Positions 8,718 through 18,967 are shown, counted from the first letter of the stretch. The stretch: 64,000 bases of DNA from Gilliamella sp. App6-5 (GCF_001690525.1 NZ_LZGT01000069.1:24784-88783), one strand, 5' to 3'. Made by a program: numbers and translations. Notes: generated by a model not told the origin, from the letters alone.

Positions 8718-10061
8718 ATGCCGAGTATGTCTTTTGAATTTACAACTGATGAGTTTAAGCCTTTAGCGGCAAGAATGCGTCCTCGCACCTTGTCAGAATA
8801 TATTGGGCAAACACATTTATTAGGGAAAGGGAAACCATTGCCCAAAGCCATTGAAGCGGGTAATTTACACTCAATGATTTTATGGGGACCACCTGGCACA
8901 GGTAAAACGACATTAGCTGAAATTATTGCTCATCATGCCAATGCAAAAGTTGAACGTTTATCAGCGGTAACGTCAGGCATAAAAGATATTCGTAACGCAA
9001 TTGATCGAGCAAAAATAAATCAGCAAGCAGGCGTTCGTACAATCTTATTTGTTGACGAAGTCCATCGCTTTAATAAAAGCCAACAAGATGCATTTTTGCC
9101 ATATGTCGAAGACGGAACAGTGACATTTATTGGGGCTACAACTGAAAATCCATCTTTTGAATTAAATTCTGCACTTTTGTCGCGTGCAAGAGTTTATTTA
9201 CTCAAATCATTATCAAATCAAGATATTGAAAACATTTTACAGCAAGCAGTAGATGATTCTGAACGGGGATATGGTCAGCAAAACATCGTTTTACCAGCAG
9301 AAACCAAAAAACAGATTGCTGAATTTGTTAGTGGTGATGCAAGGCGCGCACTTAATACACTTGAATTATTGGTTGATATGTCTGATGGTCATGCGCTTAC
9401 ACCAGAATTACTCAAAGAGGTAATGGGTGAACGAAGTGCCAGATTTGATAATCAAGGTGATCGATTCTATGATTTAATCTCTGCTGTACATAAATCTATT
9501 CGAGGTTCTGCACCCGATGCCGCACTGTATTGGTATGCAAGAATCATTTCAGCAGGAGGGGATCCTCTCTATGTTGCTCGCCGATTACTTGCCATTGCAT
9601 CAGAAGATGTTGGCAATGCCGATCCAAGAGCAATGCAAGTCGCACTAGCCGCATGGGATTGTTTTACGCGCGTAGGTCCTGCTGAAGGTGAACGCGCAAT
9701 TGCACAAGCGATTGTTTATTTAGCCTGTGCACCAAAAAGTAATGCTGTTTATCTTGCGTTTAAGCAAGCGATGAGTGACGCCCAATCTAAATCAGATTAC
9801 GATGTGCCCGAGCATTTACGTAATGCACCAACTAACTTAATGAAAAATTTAGGGTATGGTGCTGAATATCGTTATGCTCATAATGAACCTAATGCTTTCG
9901 CTGCGGGAGAAAATTACTTTCCACCAGAAATGGCCAATACCAAATATTACCACCCCACAACACGTGGCGCTGAAAAGAATTATGCTGATAAGCTAGCATG
10001 GCTCGAAGAGCAAAATCGCATAAGCTCCGTTCAACGCTACAAATCTAAAAAAAATAGTTAA
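8718..10061 (+). CDS. rarA: RarA (MgsA), replication-associated recombination AAA+ ATPase
   Basis: 447 residues, same length as the family. AAA+ core with Walker [10 protein letters not shown], Walker [10 protein letters not shown] and the sensor 1 segment [12 protein letters not shown], followed by the MgsA C-terminal tetramerisation domain. WHIP-like clamp-loader-related ATPase acting at stalled forks. Start at 8718 or the ATG at 8727; neither has a strong Shine-Dalgarno. Transcribed away from lolA, which is unusual. Confidence 0.95.
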   Translation: MPSMSFEFTTDEFKPLAARMRPRTLSEYIGQTHLLGKGKPLPKAIEAGNLHSMILWGPPGTGKTTLAEIIAHHANAKVERLSAVTSGIKDIRNAIDRAKINQQAGVRTILFVDEVHRFNKSQQDAFLPYVEDGTVTFIGATTENPSFELNSALLSRARVYLLKSLSNQDIENILQQAVDDSERGYGQQNIVLPAETKKQIAEFVSGDARRALNTLELLVDMSDGHALTPELLKEVMGERSARFDNQGDRFYDLISAVHKSIRGSAPDAALYWYARIISAGGDPLYVARRLLAIASEDVGNADPRAMQVALAAWDCFTRVGPAEGERAIAQAIVYLACAPKSNAVYLAFKQAMSDAQSKSDYDVPEHLRNAPTNLMKNLGYGAEYRYAHNEPNAFAAGENYFPPEMANTKYYHPTTRGAEKNYADKLAWLEEQNRISSVQRYKSKKNS

Positions 10062-10342
10062 TTTTGTGGTGCATTTTTCTTTATTACCTTTCATCTGTAG
10101 TACGATGCCTGAAATATTTAATAAGCTAATTGGCTTACAAACAAATGTAATATTTTTGTAAAAGATCTTAACTAATTATTAAATAGAGAATAACTATTGT
10201 TTTAGTAATAATCAATTCATGTATACTATTTAAATGAATACTATTAATTCCATCAAAAATACACTTTAAACAAAATTTAAGATAAATATATAATAGAGAA
10301 ATTTAATTAGAAGCCAAATAATAATTAGTAGAAATATATAAT

Positions 10343-11725
10343 ATGAGTAAAATTATAACTAAAACAAATTTTAATAGAATTGTATCTGGACTAAGTCCAT
10401 TTCTGTTTAGCACAATGAGTTATGCAGATCTAACGGCCAAAACCATTAAAGATATTCAAGGATCTGTCCCATCATTATCCCCACAAGTCGAGCAAAATAT
10501 AGAAGACTTAGATCTATTTGGGCTAATAGTTGATGGCAAAAATTATTATGGCAACGAAATAGCCCAACTTCCCATATCCGTTGCTTATCCATTTAAAAAT
10601 CAAATTAAAATAGCGCCGATGAAACAACCTAATGCAGAACAATATATTGATATTGACGGTGATGAATTAGGGTATCTTGCAATAAATTCCCCAGCTAAAA
10701 TAACTTGGTATTACACAAATTCTAAAAATAAAATGGTTGAATTTATACCGACAGATTCCGACACCTTTTGCTCATTAGCAAAAGAAGGCAAATTTGGTCC
10801 ATATAACATAAAAATATCCGCTGATTTAATTTTAACTTCCAAGTACGGAGTTCCACTTACCAATCAATACCCGAATAATAGGATCACCAAACATCCATCT
10901 AAAACTTATACAATAAGTTCAGATTCGGGAATTTGTTATGCAAAACCAGAACTAGCCCCCAAAGAGGCTGCTACAAGTATCGCAAATAAATGGGACTCAA
11001 ATAATGGTTTTTTAGCTCAATCTACTGTTTATCCAACTAAAAACTTCCCAACAACTGCTTTTTATGGTGCTCAATTTGACCTTTTATTAGCTCAAAAAGG
11101 GCTTGCTAACAATTATGATTGGAGGCTTGTGAAAGGAAGTGAACTTGTCACGATTTCTAACAATGCCGATGTAGTCACTGTCAAATTTAATACTACACAA
11201 GCAATGAATACGGGCACGGCTTGGCAATATGTTATGGGATCTGATAAAGGCTATACAGTTATCATTCAAGGAATAAATAAAACCACAGGTAATATTGTTC
11301 AATACCCATTCACCATAACTAAATGGTTCAGTGGTTGGGATAAAAGTGTCATTGGTCTACCTAAAGCCAATAAGGGTGAGGTAGATGAGATAGTTTCAGG
11401 ATGCCAATCATTAGATGGTAAGTATCGTATAAGTTATGCAAGTGAAGTAAGTAATGCGCCTATGAGTAATAAAAAAGGTGATGCCACATACACCCGAGAA
11501 ATAGGCACTTTATTAGGGGAATGGGGAGCTCCTTCTCAAGAAGCTTATCCTAATTCTTGGGCTGCAAAAATCAAAGGTGATCACAATCAAAGTAAGGCTT
11601 ATCAGCGTATTTGGGTATGGGATACTTATGTAGAAGACTACTGCGACTACCACCCTTACAACGCTAAATATCACTGCCGGGAAGAAAGTGAAGAAAAAAA
11701 TGCTGTCTGTACTGCTATTAAATAA
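10343..11725 (+). CDS. Secreted/surface protein of an unrecognised family, paralogue A1
   Basis: 460 residues with a probable export signal ending near residue 29 (SYA-D). The mature protein opens with an A-K-T-I-x-x-I-x-G-x-x-P-x-L motif. A middle domain contains FPTTAFYGAQFDLLL, and the Cys-containing C-terminus has a GC-x-x-LDG-x-YR-x-SYA block, TLLGEWG and final VCTAIK. A paralogue follows at 12332, and the pair at 25802/27550 shares the same order of motifs. The FPTTxxxxxxF segment recalls adhesion domains at the C-terminus of some enterobacterial invasin/intimin-like proteins, but this is recall, not a search result. No catalytic motif seen. Likely a secreted or surface-exposed binding protein; function unknown. 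Confidence 0.7.
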   Translation: MSKIITKTNFNRIVSGLSPFLFSTMSYADLTAKTIKDIQGSVPSLSPQVEQNIEDLDLFGLIVDGKNYYGNEIAQLPISVAYPFKNQIKIAPMKQPNAEQYIDIDGDELGYLAINSPAKITWYYTNSKNKMVEFIPTDSDTFCSLAKEGKFGPYNIKISADLILTSKYGVPLTNQYPNNRITKHPSKTYTISSDSGICYAKPELAPKEAATSIANKWDSNNGFLAQSTVYPTKNFPTTAFYGAQFDLLLAQKGLANNYDWRLVKGSELVTISNNADVVTVKFNTTQAMNTGTAWQYVMGSDKGYTVIIQGINKTTGNIVQYPFTITKWFSGWDKSVIGLPKANKGEVDEIVSGCQSLDGKYRISYASEVSNAPMSNKKGDATYTREIGTLLGEWGAPSQEAYPNSWAAKIKGDHNQSKAYQRIWVWDTYVEDYCDYHPYNAKYHCREESEEKNAVCTAIK

Positions 11726-11747
11726 AAAACAATGATTAAAATTCCTA

Positions 11748-11777
11748 AAAGATCTACCTAATAACATGTAGATCTTT
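11748..11777 (+). terminator. Terminator of paralogue A1
   Basis: Stem AAAGATCTAC (11748-11757) with GTAGATCTTT (11768-11777), then TATAG. Nearly the same hairpin follows paralogue A2, so the terminator was duplicated with the gene. Confidence 0.65.
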
Positions 11778-12331
11778 ATAGAAAATCAAATATTATCTTT
11801 CCATGTAAGCGATATCCTGAATTTACTGGAAATTATGTTAGCATTATTGCATGAAATAGCGTATTAATGGTATGGGGATCGATATAAAACAACATTATCA
11901 AATGAAACATTTAATAGGTATCTTTGCAACTTTAAACTGATTAAAGTTAAAGTAGATTTTATGTAGAAATAATATTTTTTGTATATTCAATTGGTTATAT
12001 ATTCAAGCTTGTCTATTTTATTCAACGATATATATTTTTTTATGTGTAGGAAAAGTAATTTGAGAAATTATGGTAAACAATACGAGTAATTCCTATAGTC
12101 TAGGCTTTTACCCTGATATCCAACACAAAAATAAAATTATTATCGATTAATTATTTTGATAGGTTTTAACTATTATTTATATTTTGATTAATCAGGCGAA
12201 ATGATTTGTTAGTGTTTAAAAAAGCTTCTAACATAGTTCAAATTTTATATGCTTATTAAATGAGTATATTTGATTTAAGTCAAAATAAATGTTTTTAAAT
12301 AAATACAATTAATAATGGAAATAAAACAATA
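11778..12331. other. Long intergenic region between A1 and A2
   Basis: About 550 very AT-rich bases. No coding frame of convincing length. Probably holds the promoter of the second paralogue; no operator or insertion-sequence remnant could be supported. Confidence 0.4.
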
Positions 12332-13687
12332 ATGAAGATAACTAATAAACATTTTAAAACAATCATATATACAATATATTTATTGCAATTTACAACAACC
12401 AGTTATGCGGCTTTATCAGCAAAAACTGTTCATTCAATTGAAGGTACTAAACCTAAATTAGTCCCAATACTTGAAGAGCATATTAATGATTTTGAGCTTT
12501 TTGGCTTAAGAATTGATGATAAATATTATTATGGTGAAGATCTTAAAAAAGCACCTATTCCCGTAACCTATCCATTTAAAAAAAGAATTACAGTAGCGCC
12601 CTTAAAACAGCCAAATAATGAACAATATTTAGATCTTGATGGCGATGAATTACGCTTTCTTAACACAAAAGGAAAGATCGATATGATTTGGTATTATACA
12701 AACAATTCAAATCAATTAATCGAATTTAAACCGACAGAAACTGACACTTTTTGTTCATTAGGAAAAGAAGGAAAATCAGGTCCCTATAAAGTCAAAATAT
12801 CTGCTGATTTAACATTATTTTCAAAGTATGGTGTCCCTAACGTTAATGAATATCCAAATGAAAATATTATTACACATCCATCTAAAATTTATACTTTATT
12901 AGAAGAGTCTGGTTTTTGTTATGCACAGCCTGAACTGTTACCTAGAGAGGCAATTGGTAGTGAAAAAAATCACTGGGACAAAAATAATGGATTTTTAGTT
13001 CAATCAACTGTTGAGCAAAATAAAAACTTCCCAACAACTGCTTTTTATGGTGCTCAATTTAAGCTTTTATTAGCTAAAACAGGCGTTGCTAAAAATTATG
13101 ATTGGGAGATTGTTAAAGGACGTGAACTTGTTACTATTTCTAGCAATTCTGATACAGTAACCGTTATATTTAATACCACAGAAGCACGGAATACCGACAC
13201 AGCTTGGCGGCATGTTATGGGCTCAAATAATGGATATACAATTATTATTCAAGGAAGAAATAAAATTACAGGCAGTATCATTCAATACCCATTCACCATT
13301 ACCAAATGGTTTAGTGGCTGGGATAAAAACTTAATTGGTCAACCAATAGCCAATAGGGGTAGCGTAGAACAAATAGTTTCAGGTTGTAAAGAACTAGATG
13401 GTCATTATCGTGTAAGTTATGCAAATGAAGTAAGTAATGCTCCAATGGGTAGAAATGCAAGATTCACTCGAGAAATCGGCACATTATTAGGTGAATGGGG
13501 TGATCCAAATCAAAAAGCTTACCCTGGTTCTTGGGCAGCAGGTCCTAGACAAGGTAGTGCTTTTAAACGCATTTGGCTATATGACACTGTTGAAAAAAGA
13601 TATTGTGATTTACACACCAACAATGCTATATATCATTGCCGAGGAGAAAATGAACAAAAAAACGGTGTCTGTACTGCTATTAAATAA
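12332..13687 (+). CDS. Secreted/surface protein of an unrecognised family, paralogue A2
   Basis: 451 residues, homologous along its whole length to the gene at 10343: hydrophobic export segment ending SYA-A near residue 26, the AKTVHSIEGTKPKL opening, QYLDLDGDEL, the SKYGVP block, FPTTAFYGAQFKLLL, EIGTLLGEWG and terminal VCTAIK. Cysteine positions are conserved between the two. Divergence is moderate and spread along the protein, unlike the second pair (25802/27550), where differences are concentrated at the C-terminus. Function unknown; presumed secreted. Confidence 0.7.
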   Translation: MKITNKHFKTIIYTIYLLQFTTTSYAALSAKTVHSIEGTKPKLVPILEEHINDFELFGLRIDDKYYYGEDLKKAPIPVTYPFKKRITVAPLKQPNNEQYLDLDGDELRFLNTKGKIDMIWYYTNNSNQLIEFKPTETDTFCSLGKEGKSGPYKVKISADLTLFSKYGVPNVNEYPNENIITHPSKIYTLLEESGFCYAQPELLPREAIGSEKNHWDKNNGFLVQSTVEQNKNFPTTAFYGAQFKLLLAKTGVAKNYDWEIVKGRELVTISSNSDTVTVIFNTTEARNTDTAWRHVMGSNNGYTIIIQGRNKITGSIIQYPFTITKWFSGWDKNLIGQPIANRGSVEQIVSGCKELDGHYRVSYANEVSNAPMGRNARFTREIGTLLGEWGDPNQKAYPGSWAAGPRQGSAFKRIWLYDTVEKRYCDLHTNNAIYHCRGENEQKNGVCTAIK

Positions 13688-13709
13688 AACTTTTAATTAA
13701 GCTTCTCCA

Positions 13710-13740
13710 AAAGATCTACATTAATAGTATGTAGATCTTT
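13710..13740 (+). terminator. Terminator of paralogue A2
   Basis: 12-bp stem AAAGATCTACAT (13710-13721) with ATGTAGATCTTT (13729-13740), 7-base loop, followed by ACTTTTAT. Confidence 0.75.
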
Positions 13741-14008
13741 ACTTTTATAATTTTATTAATGTCATTTGTTTATCTGTTTTAATTTATTGATTTTTTAATT
13801 ATTTTTTATCGATACCATTTTGTTTACACTAAGTTTAGAAACTTTGGTAATAAATAACCATAAAATGGTTATTATCCTCTAAGCCAAACAAATCAAATCT
13901 TTAACCAGTAACTAAGGAACGTTATAAAACCATCAGATTAACGTTAAAAGATCCCTTGAATATAAAACATTAAAACAGGCAGGGTATTTATTTAACTGTT
14001 TACTGTTT
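13741..14008. other. Intergenic lead-in to the tandem array
   Basis: AT-rich stretch with an 8-bp hairpin AATAACCA/TGGTTATT (13853-13860, 13866-13873). From about 13979 it shows a CAGGGTATTT segment that also precedes the related motif near 61927. No gene seen. Confidence 0.4.
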
Positions 14009-14674
14009 AGGTTATATTTTTGTAAAAAATATTCAGGATTCTATACCGTTTCGTGAACCATTAGGAATTGCAGTCTCTATTTGTTAAAACGTATGATAAC
14101 CATCGTATCAATCAAAACATTTACAAAATCTCCCCTGCTCACAAACGAATGGGAAAGCCGAAAGCGATAGGAACTTTAATGAAGATATGGTGTTCGTTTT
14201 TTAGGTTATATTTTTGTAAAAAATATTCAGGATTCTATACCGTTTCGTGAACCATTAGGAATTGCAGTCTCTATTTGTTAAAACGTATGATAACCATCGT
14301 ATCAATCAAAACATTTACAAAATCTCCCCTGCTCAAAAACGAATGGGAAAGCCGAAAGCGATAGGAACTTTAATGAAGATATGGTGTTCGTTTTTTAGGT
14401 TATATTTTTGTAAAAAATATTCAGGATTCTATACCGTTTCGTGAACCATTGGGAATTGCAGTCTCTATTTGTTAAAACGTATGATAACCATCGTATCAAT
14501 CAAAACATTTACAAAATCTCCCCTGCTCACAAACGAATGGGAAAGCCGAAAGCGATAGGAACTTTAATGAAGATATGGTGTTCGTTTTTTAGGTTATATT
14601 TTTGTAAAAAATATTCAGGATTCTATACCGTTTCGTGAACCATTGGGAATTGCAGTCTCTATTTGTTAAAACGT
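14009..14674. repeat. Tandem array of a 194-bp unit (three full copies plus a partial fourth)
   Basis: Units begin at 14009, 14203, 14397 and 14591 with an exact 194-base period; the fourth stops after about 84 bases. Aligned copies differ at only a couple of positions (for example ATTAGG versus ATTGGG, and CTCACAA versus CTCAAAA), so the amplification is recent. Each unit has an A/T hairpin ATATTTTT-GTA-AAAAATAT and a 33-base motif ending ATACCGTTTC that recurs once near 61957. Each also contains a possible promoter (TTGCAG, 18 bases, TATGAT). The unit length is not a multiple of three, so repeated 60-codon frames in it are probably fortuitous. Nature unknown: dispersed intergenic repeat, small-RNA array or recombination product. 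Confidence 0.9.
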
Positions 14675-15000
14675 TGGATAAGCATTGGTTAGGATTCAAA
14701 GGATAGAAAATAAAAGTTTAAGTAATTTATTCTTTTTTATTATAGGGTTAAACCGCATTGCACAATTATGGTGAAAACGCCTTATGAGTTTTTAGAGGAT
14801 TATTGTAATTACTAAGTATAAGCAACTCAGCATTTTTCTACAAATAATACTTGATTTTAGCTAATAAATTAACATCGCTGATTAATAAACACACTATATA
14901 TAGTAATAAATTAATTAATAGGTACTATATATTGTATATTTTGATAATTATCAATTATTATAACTAACAATAAATTTTACAATTTGAGTCGATAAGAAGA
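14675..15000. other. Upstream region of nrdA
   Basis: Contains one copy of a 31-base element (14774-14804) that recurs in inverted orientation at 25375-25405, and the two NrdR boxes listed separately. No coding sequence seen. Confidence 0.5.
14891..14937 (+). promoter_or_regulatory. Pair of NrdR boxes upstream of nrdAB
   Basis: Two 16-base sites, ACACTATATATAGTAA (14891-14906) and GTACTATATATTGTAT (14922-14937), match the NrdR-box core C-W-A-T-A-T-A-T-W-G. Their starts are 31 bases apart, the three-helical-turn spacing typical of NrdR box pairs. They predict ATP/dATP-dependent repression of the nrdAB operon. The nrdR gene itself is not in the window. Confidence 0.85.
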
Positions 15001-17286
15001 ATGAATAAATCAATATTAGTAACAAAACGAAATGGGCAAAAAGAGCCAATCAACCTTGATAAAATCCATCGGGTTATTGCGTGGGCGGCTGAGGGTTTAG
15101 AAAATGTTTCCGTTTCTCAAGTTGAATTGCGTTCACATATTCAATTTTACGACGGTATTCGCACATCGGATATTCATGAAACAATTATCCGTGCGGCTGC
15201 CGACCTGATCTCACAAGAAGCCCCTGATTATCAATATTTAGCAGCGCGTTTGGCCATTTTTCATTTACGTAAAAAAGCCTATAACCAATTTACGCCTCCA
15301 TCGCTATACGAACATGTTAAAAAATTGGTCGACAGTGAACATTATGATAAACACTTACTTGAAGATTATACCCAAGAAGAGTTTGAACAAATGGACAAAA
15401 TGATTGACCATTGGCGAGATATGTCGTTTTCATATGCTGCGGTCAAACAGCTTGAAGGGAAGTATTTAGTACAAAATCGTGTTACTGGCCAGATTTATGA
15501 AAGCGCACAGTTTTTATATATTTTAGTCGCAGCTTGTTTATTTGCTAACTATCCTAAAGAAACACGCCTTAACTATATTAAACGTTTTTATGATGCTGTT
15601 TCTACCTTTAAAATTTCACTGCCAACCCCCATTATGGCAGGCGTTCGTACGCCTACTCGCCAATTTAGTTCTTGTGTATTAATTGAGTGTGATGATAGCT
15701 TAGATTCAATCAATGCAACAGCCAGTGCGATTGTAAAATATGTATCACAACGCGCAGGAATTGGTATCAATGCTGGGCGAATTCGTGCCTTGGGTAGTTC
15801 AATTCGTGGTGGTGAAGCATTTCATACAGGTTGTATTCCATTTTATAAATACTTCCAAACAGCTGTTAAATCTTGTTCGCAAGGAGGTGTGCGAGGTGGT
15901 GCTGCAACCGTTTTTTATCCTCTTTGGCATTTAGAAGTCGAAAGTTTATTAGTCTTACGTAACAATCGTGGGGTTGAAGAAAATCGTGTTCGTCATCTCG
16001 ATTATGGGGTACAAATTAACAAATTAATGTATCAACGTTTAATCAAAAACGAAAACATTACCCTATTTAGCCCATCAGATGTACCTGGACTTTATGAGGC
16101 TTTTTTTGCTGATCAAGATAGGTTTGAAACGCTTTATCACCAATATGAGCAAGATGTCAATATTCGCAAACGCGTGGTTAAAGCGGTTGAACTTTTTGCA
16201 TTATTAATGCAAGAACGCGCATCAACGGGGCGTATTTATATCCAAAATGTTGATCACTGTAATACCCACAGTCCATTTAATGCTCAATTGGCGCCTGTTC
16301 ATCAATCTAATTTATGTATGGAAATTGCGCTACCTACCAAGCCACTTAATAATGTCAATGATGAAAACGGGGAAATTGCACTTTGTACGTTGTCGGCCTT
16401 TAACCTTGGCAAAATCGAATCATTAGATGATTTTGAAGAGCTTGCTGACTTAACTGTACGTGCACTTGATTCACTACTGGATTACCAAAATTACCCAGTT
16501 CCTGCTGCTCGAAACTCTTCAATAAATCGTCGTACATTAGGCGTTGGCGTCATTAACTATGCTTATTATTTAGCAAAAAATGGCGTTAAATATTCTGATG
16601 GTAGTGCCAACAATTTAACGCACCGTACTTTTGAAGCTATGCAATATTACTTGCTAAAAGCCTCTAATAACCTTGCTAAAGAAAAGGGAGCATGCTCACT
16701 ATTTAACGAAACAACTTATGCGCAAGGCATTTTACCAATCGATACTTACAAAAAAGATTTAGATACTATTACCAAAGAGCCTTTACATTATGATTGGGAA
16801 TCACTTCGAGAATCAATTAAAACTCATGGGCTGCGTAATTCAACTTTATCGGCATTAATGCCATCAGAAACATCTTCACAAATATCCAATGCAACAAACG
16901 GCATAGAACCGCCACGAGGGTTTATTAGTGTTAAAGCTTCGAAAGATGGTATCTTAAAGCAAGTTGTGCCAGATTATAATGGGTTAAAAAATTTCTATGA
17001 GCTACTTTGGCAAATTCCTAATAATACAGGGTATTTGCACTTAGTAGGAATTATGCAGAAATTTATTGACCAATCAATTTCGGCTAATACCAATTATGAT
17101 CCGACTAAATTCCCAAATGATAAAGTCCCAATGAAACAGTTATTGGCTGATTTATTAACTGCTTATAAGTTTGGCGTAAAAACACTTTATTATCACAACA
17201 CCCGCGATGGTGCTGAAGATATTCAAGGTGATATAGCACTGACTAAAAGTGATGATGGTTGCGAAGGTGGCGCTTGTAAGATTTAA
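15001..17286 (+). CDS. nrdA: NrdA, class Ia ribonucleoside-diphosphate reductase large subunit
   Basis: 761 residues, identical in length to E. coli NrdA, and the catalytic cysteines fall at the same numbers: C225 and C462 (redox pair), C439 (thiyl radical) and C754/C759 of the C-terminal shuttle. An N-terminal ATP-cone (about residues 4-95) gives dATP feedback. Reduces NDPs to dNDPs together with NrdB. Preceded by two NrdR boxes and a weak ribosome-binding site (GATAAGAAG). nrdB follows after 138 bases containing two hairpins. Confidence 0.98.
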   Translation: MNKSILVTKRNGQKEPINLDKIHRVIAWAAEGLENVSVSQVELRSHIQFYDGIRTSDIHETIIRAAADLISQEAPDYQYLAARLAIFHLRKKAYNQFTPPSLYEHVKKLVDSEHYDKHLLEDYTQEEFEQMDKMIDHWRDMSFSYAAVKQLEGKYLVQNRVTGQIYESAQFLYILVAACLFANYPKETRLNYIKRFYDAVSTFKISLPTPIMAGVRTPTRQFSSCVLIECDDSLDSINATASAIVKYVSQRAGIGINAGRIRALGSSIRGGEAFHTGCIPFYKYFQTAVKSCSQGGVRGGAATVFYPLWHLEVESLLVLRNNRGVEENRVRHLDYGVQINKLMYQRLIKNENITLFSPSDVPGLYEAFFADQDRFETLYHQYEQDVNIRKRVVKAVELFALLMQERASTGRIYIQNVDHCNTHSPFNAQLAPVHQSNLCMEIALPTKPLNNVNDENGEIALCTLSAFNLGKIESLDDFEELADLTVRALDSLLDYQNYPVPAARNSSINRRTLGVGVINYAYYLAKNGVKYSDGSANNLTHRTFEAMQYYLLKASNNLAKEKGACSLFNETTYAQGILPIDTYKKDLDTITKEPLHYDWESLRESIKTHGLRNSTLSALMPSETSSQISNATNGIEPPRGFISVKASKDGILKQVVPDYNGLKNFYELLWQIPNNTGYLHLVGIMQKFIDQSISANTNYDPTKFPNDKVPMKQLLADLLTAYKFGVKTLYYHNTRDGAEDIQGDIALTKSDDGCEGGACKI

Positions 17287-17331
17287 CCATTGTTAAAACA
17301 AAAAATAGCTACACGCTAACACTTAGTTTTT

Positions 17332-17397
17332 ATGGGGAGTAACAAGTCATTCCCCATTTAATTTACCTTTTACACTGTCGGAAGGTAGCGGTAAAAG
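17332..17397 (+). promoter_or_regulatory. Two hairpins between nrdA and nrdB
   Basis: ATGGGGA/TCCCCAT (17332-17338, 17351-17357) and CTTTTAC/GTAAAAG (17367-17373, 17391-17397). Neither is followed by a T tract, so they look like intra-operon RNA structures (stability or processing) rather than terminators. Confidence 0.4.
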
Positions 17398-17424
17398 CAA
17401 CGATAAATTAGTAGGAGTTCTTTT

Positions 17425-18561
17425 ATGAGTATGAATTACAGTACTTTCTCGCATGTGCATAATGATCAACTCAAAGAACCGATGTTTCTTGGACAATCGG
17501 TAAATGTTGCACGTTATGATCAGCAAAAATATGAGATGTTTGAAAAGTTAATTGAAAAACAACTCTCGTTTTTCTGGCGACCAGAAGAAGTTGATATATC
17601 ACAAGATCGTATTGATTATTCACACCTTCCTGAACACGAAAAGCATATTTTTATTAGTAATTTAAAATATCAAACATTACTCGATTCCATTCAAGGACGT
17701 AGTCCCAATGTTGCATTACTGCCGCTGATTTCAATTCCAGAACTTGAAACTTGGGTAGAAACCTGGTCGTTTTCAGAAACTATTCACTCACGTTCTTATA
17801 CCCATATCATTCGTAATATTGTTAATGATCCATCGATCGTGTTTGATGATATTGTCACCAATAAAGAAATTCAAAAACGCGCAGGTGATATTGCAGGTTA
17901 TTACGATGACCTTATTAGCTATGCAAGTTACTATAATTTATTTGGCGAAGGCAGACATAACATTAATAATCACACGGTTTCCATTAATTTACGTGAACTA
18001 AAAAAGAAACTTTATCTGTGCTTAATGAGTGTCAATGCACTTGAAGCTATTCGCTTTTATGTCAGTTTTGCCTGCTCATTTGCTTTTGCTGAGCGTGAAC
18101 TAATGGAAGGTAACGCAAAAATCATCAAACTGATTGCTCGTGATGAAGCGCTACATTTAACTGGCACACAGTTTATGATAAATACGCTGCGTAGTGGAGA
18201 AGATGATCCCGAAATGGCAGAAATTGCCAAAGAGTGCGAACAAGATTGTTATGATCTATTTTTACAAGCCGCCAATCAAGAAAAAGAGTGGGCAGAATAC
18301 CTGTTTGAAGGCGGTTCAATGATTGGCTTAAATAAAGATATATTATGCCAATATATCGAATATATTACTAATATTCGCATGCAAGCAGTCGGGCTAAAAT
18401 TACCCTTTGAAGTTAAATCAAATCCAATTCCATGGATCAATAACTGGCTTGTGTCTGATAATGTACAAGTAGCACCGCAAGAAGCTGAAATGAGCTCATA
18501 TTTAGTCGGACAAATTGATGCTGAAATTAATGAAAATGATTTAAGTGATTTTACATTATAA
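17425..18561 (+). CDS. nrdB: NrdB, class Ia ribonucleotide reductase radical-generating subunit
   Basis: 378 residues. Radical tyrosine Y125 and nearby iron ligands D87, E118 and H121 correspond to E. coli Y122, D84, E115 and H118; the three-residue offset arises at the N-terminus (second ATG at 17431). Houses the di-iron tyrosyl radical cofactor for NrdA. Preceded by TAGGAG. The ferredoxin-like maintenance gene yfaE that follows nrdB in E. coli is absent here; a terminator follows instead. Confidence 0.98.
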   Translation: MSMNYSTFSHVHNDQLKEPMFLGQSVNVARYDQQKYEMFEKLIEKQLSFFWRPEEVDISQDRIDYSHLPEHEKHIFISNLKYQTLLDSIQGRSPNVALLPLISIPELETWVETWSFSETIHSRSYTHIIRNIVNDPSIVFDDIVTNKEIQKRAGDIAGYYDDLISYASYYNLFGEGRHNINNHTVSINLRELKKKLYLCLMSVNALEAIRFYVSFACSFAFAERELMEGNAKIIKLIARDEALHLTGTQFMINTLRSGEDDPEMAEIAKECEQDCYDLFLQAANQEKEWAEYLFEGGSMIGLNKDILCQYIEYITNIRMQAVGLKLPFEVKSNPIPWINNWLVSDNVQVAPQEAEMSSYLVGQIDAEINENDLSDFTL

Positions 18562-18603
18562 TTTTATACTCAAACGCATACTTTCCTGAAACTTTTTAAC
18601 AAA
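18562..18603. repeat. 42-bp dispersed intergenic repeat, copy 1
   Basis: Begins right after the nrdB stop and contains CGCATACTTTCCTGAAAC. It matches 32390-32431 at 40 of 42 positions. Both copies lie just downstream of a gene and in the same orientation. Confidence 0.8.
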
Positions 18604-18628
18604 AGGAACAAATTACTGTTCCTTTTTT
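18601..18628 (+). terminator. Rho-independent terminator of nrdAB
   Basis: 10-bp stem AAAAGGAACA (18601-18610) with TGTTCCTTTT (18617-18626), 6-base loop, T run to 18628. Confidence 0.9.
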
Positions 18629-18928
18629 AATAAAAGATCAAAATAATAACCAACGGTTGCTTGATAACTAAATTAAATGACGGCAAGATATTTATTATCT
18701 TTATTATGTAAATAGTCCACCGTAAGTATAAAACACGATAAAGAAAAGAAATATCGCTGTGCGTTTTAGGGGATAGTTACAGCGTCATGCTATTGAAGCG
18801 AGCTTGCCAAAGATCACAGCATAAATGCATGTCAGTCATCGTGCTCAGTGTTGAATAATCATCTGAATAATCTAGCTTGATAATAGTTAACACAGCAACT
18901 TAAGCCAACAATAACGCCACTGATGTAA
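18629..18928. other. Intergenic region between convergent nrdB and mutH
   Basis: About 300 bases. On the minus strand a roughly 40-codon open stretch ends near 18780, but it has no recognisable product. No RNA gene identified. Confidence 0.35.
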
Positions 18929-18967
18929 TATTAATAGATTAATTTATTTAAAGTTAATCTATTAATA
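18929..18967 (-). terminator. Hairpin after mutH
   Basis: Perfect 14-bp A/T-rich inverted repeat (18929-18942 with 18954-18967), 11-base loop, directly after the mutH stop. Probable terminator, possibly acting in both directions. Confidence 0.5.

Noticed and set aside
11778..12331. Possible transposase remnant between A1 and A2
   Set aside because: Short translated stretches resembled no transposase convincingly, and there are no terminal inverted repeats or target duplications.
14068..14638. Three repeated 60-65-codon open frames in the 194-bp array
   Set aside because: They start at TTG or rely on array periodicity, have no ribosome-binding site, and 194 is not a multiple of three, so each unit falls in a different frame. 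More likely a by-product of the repeat.
18629..18928. Short minus-strand open stretch of about 40 codons downstream of mutH
   Set aside because: Too short, no ribosome site and no recognisable product; not reported as a gene.
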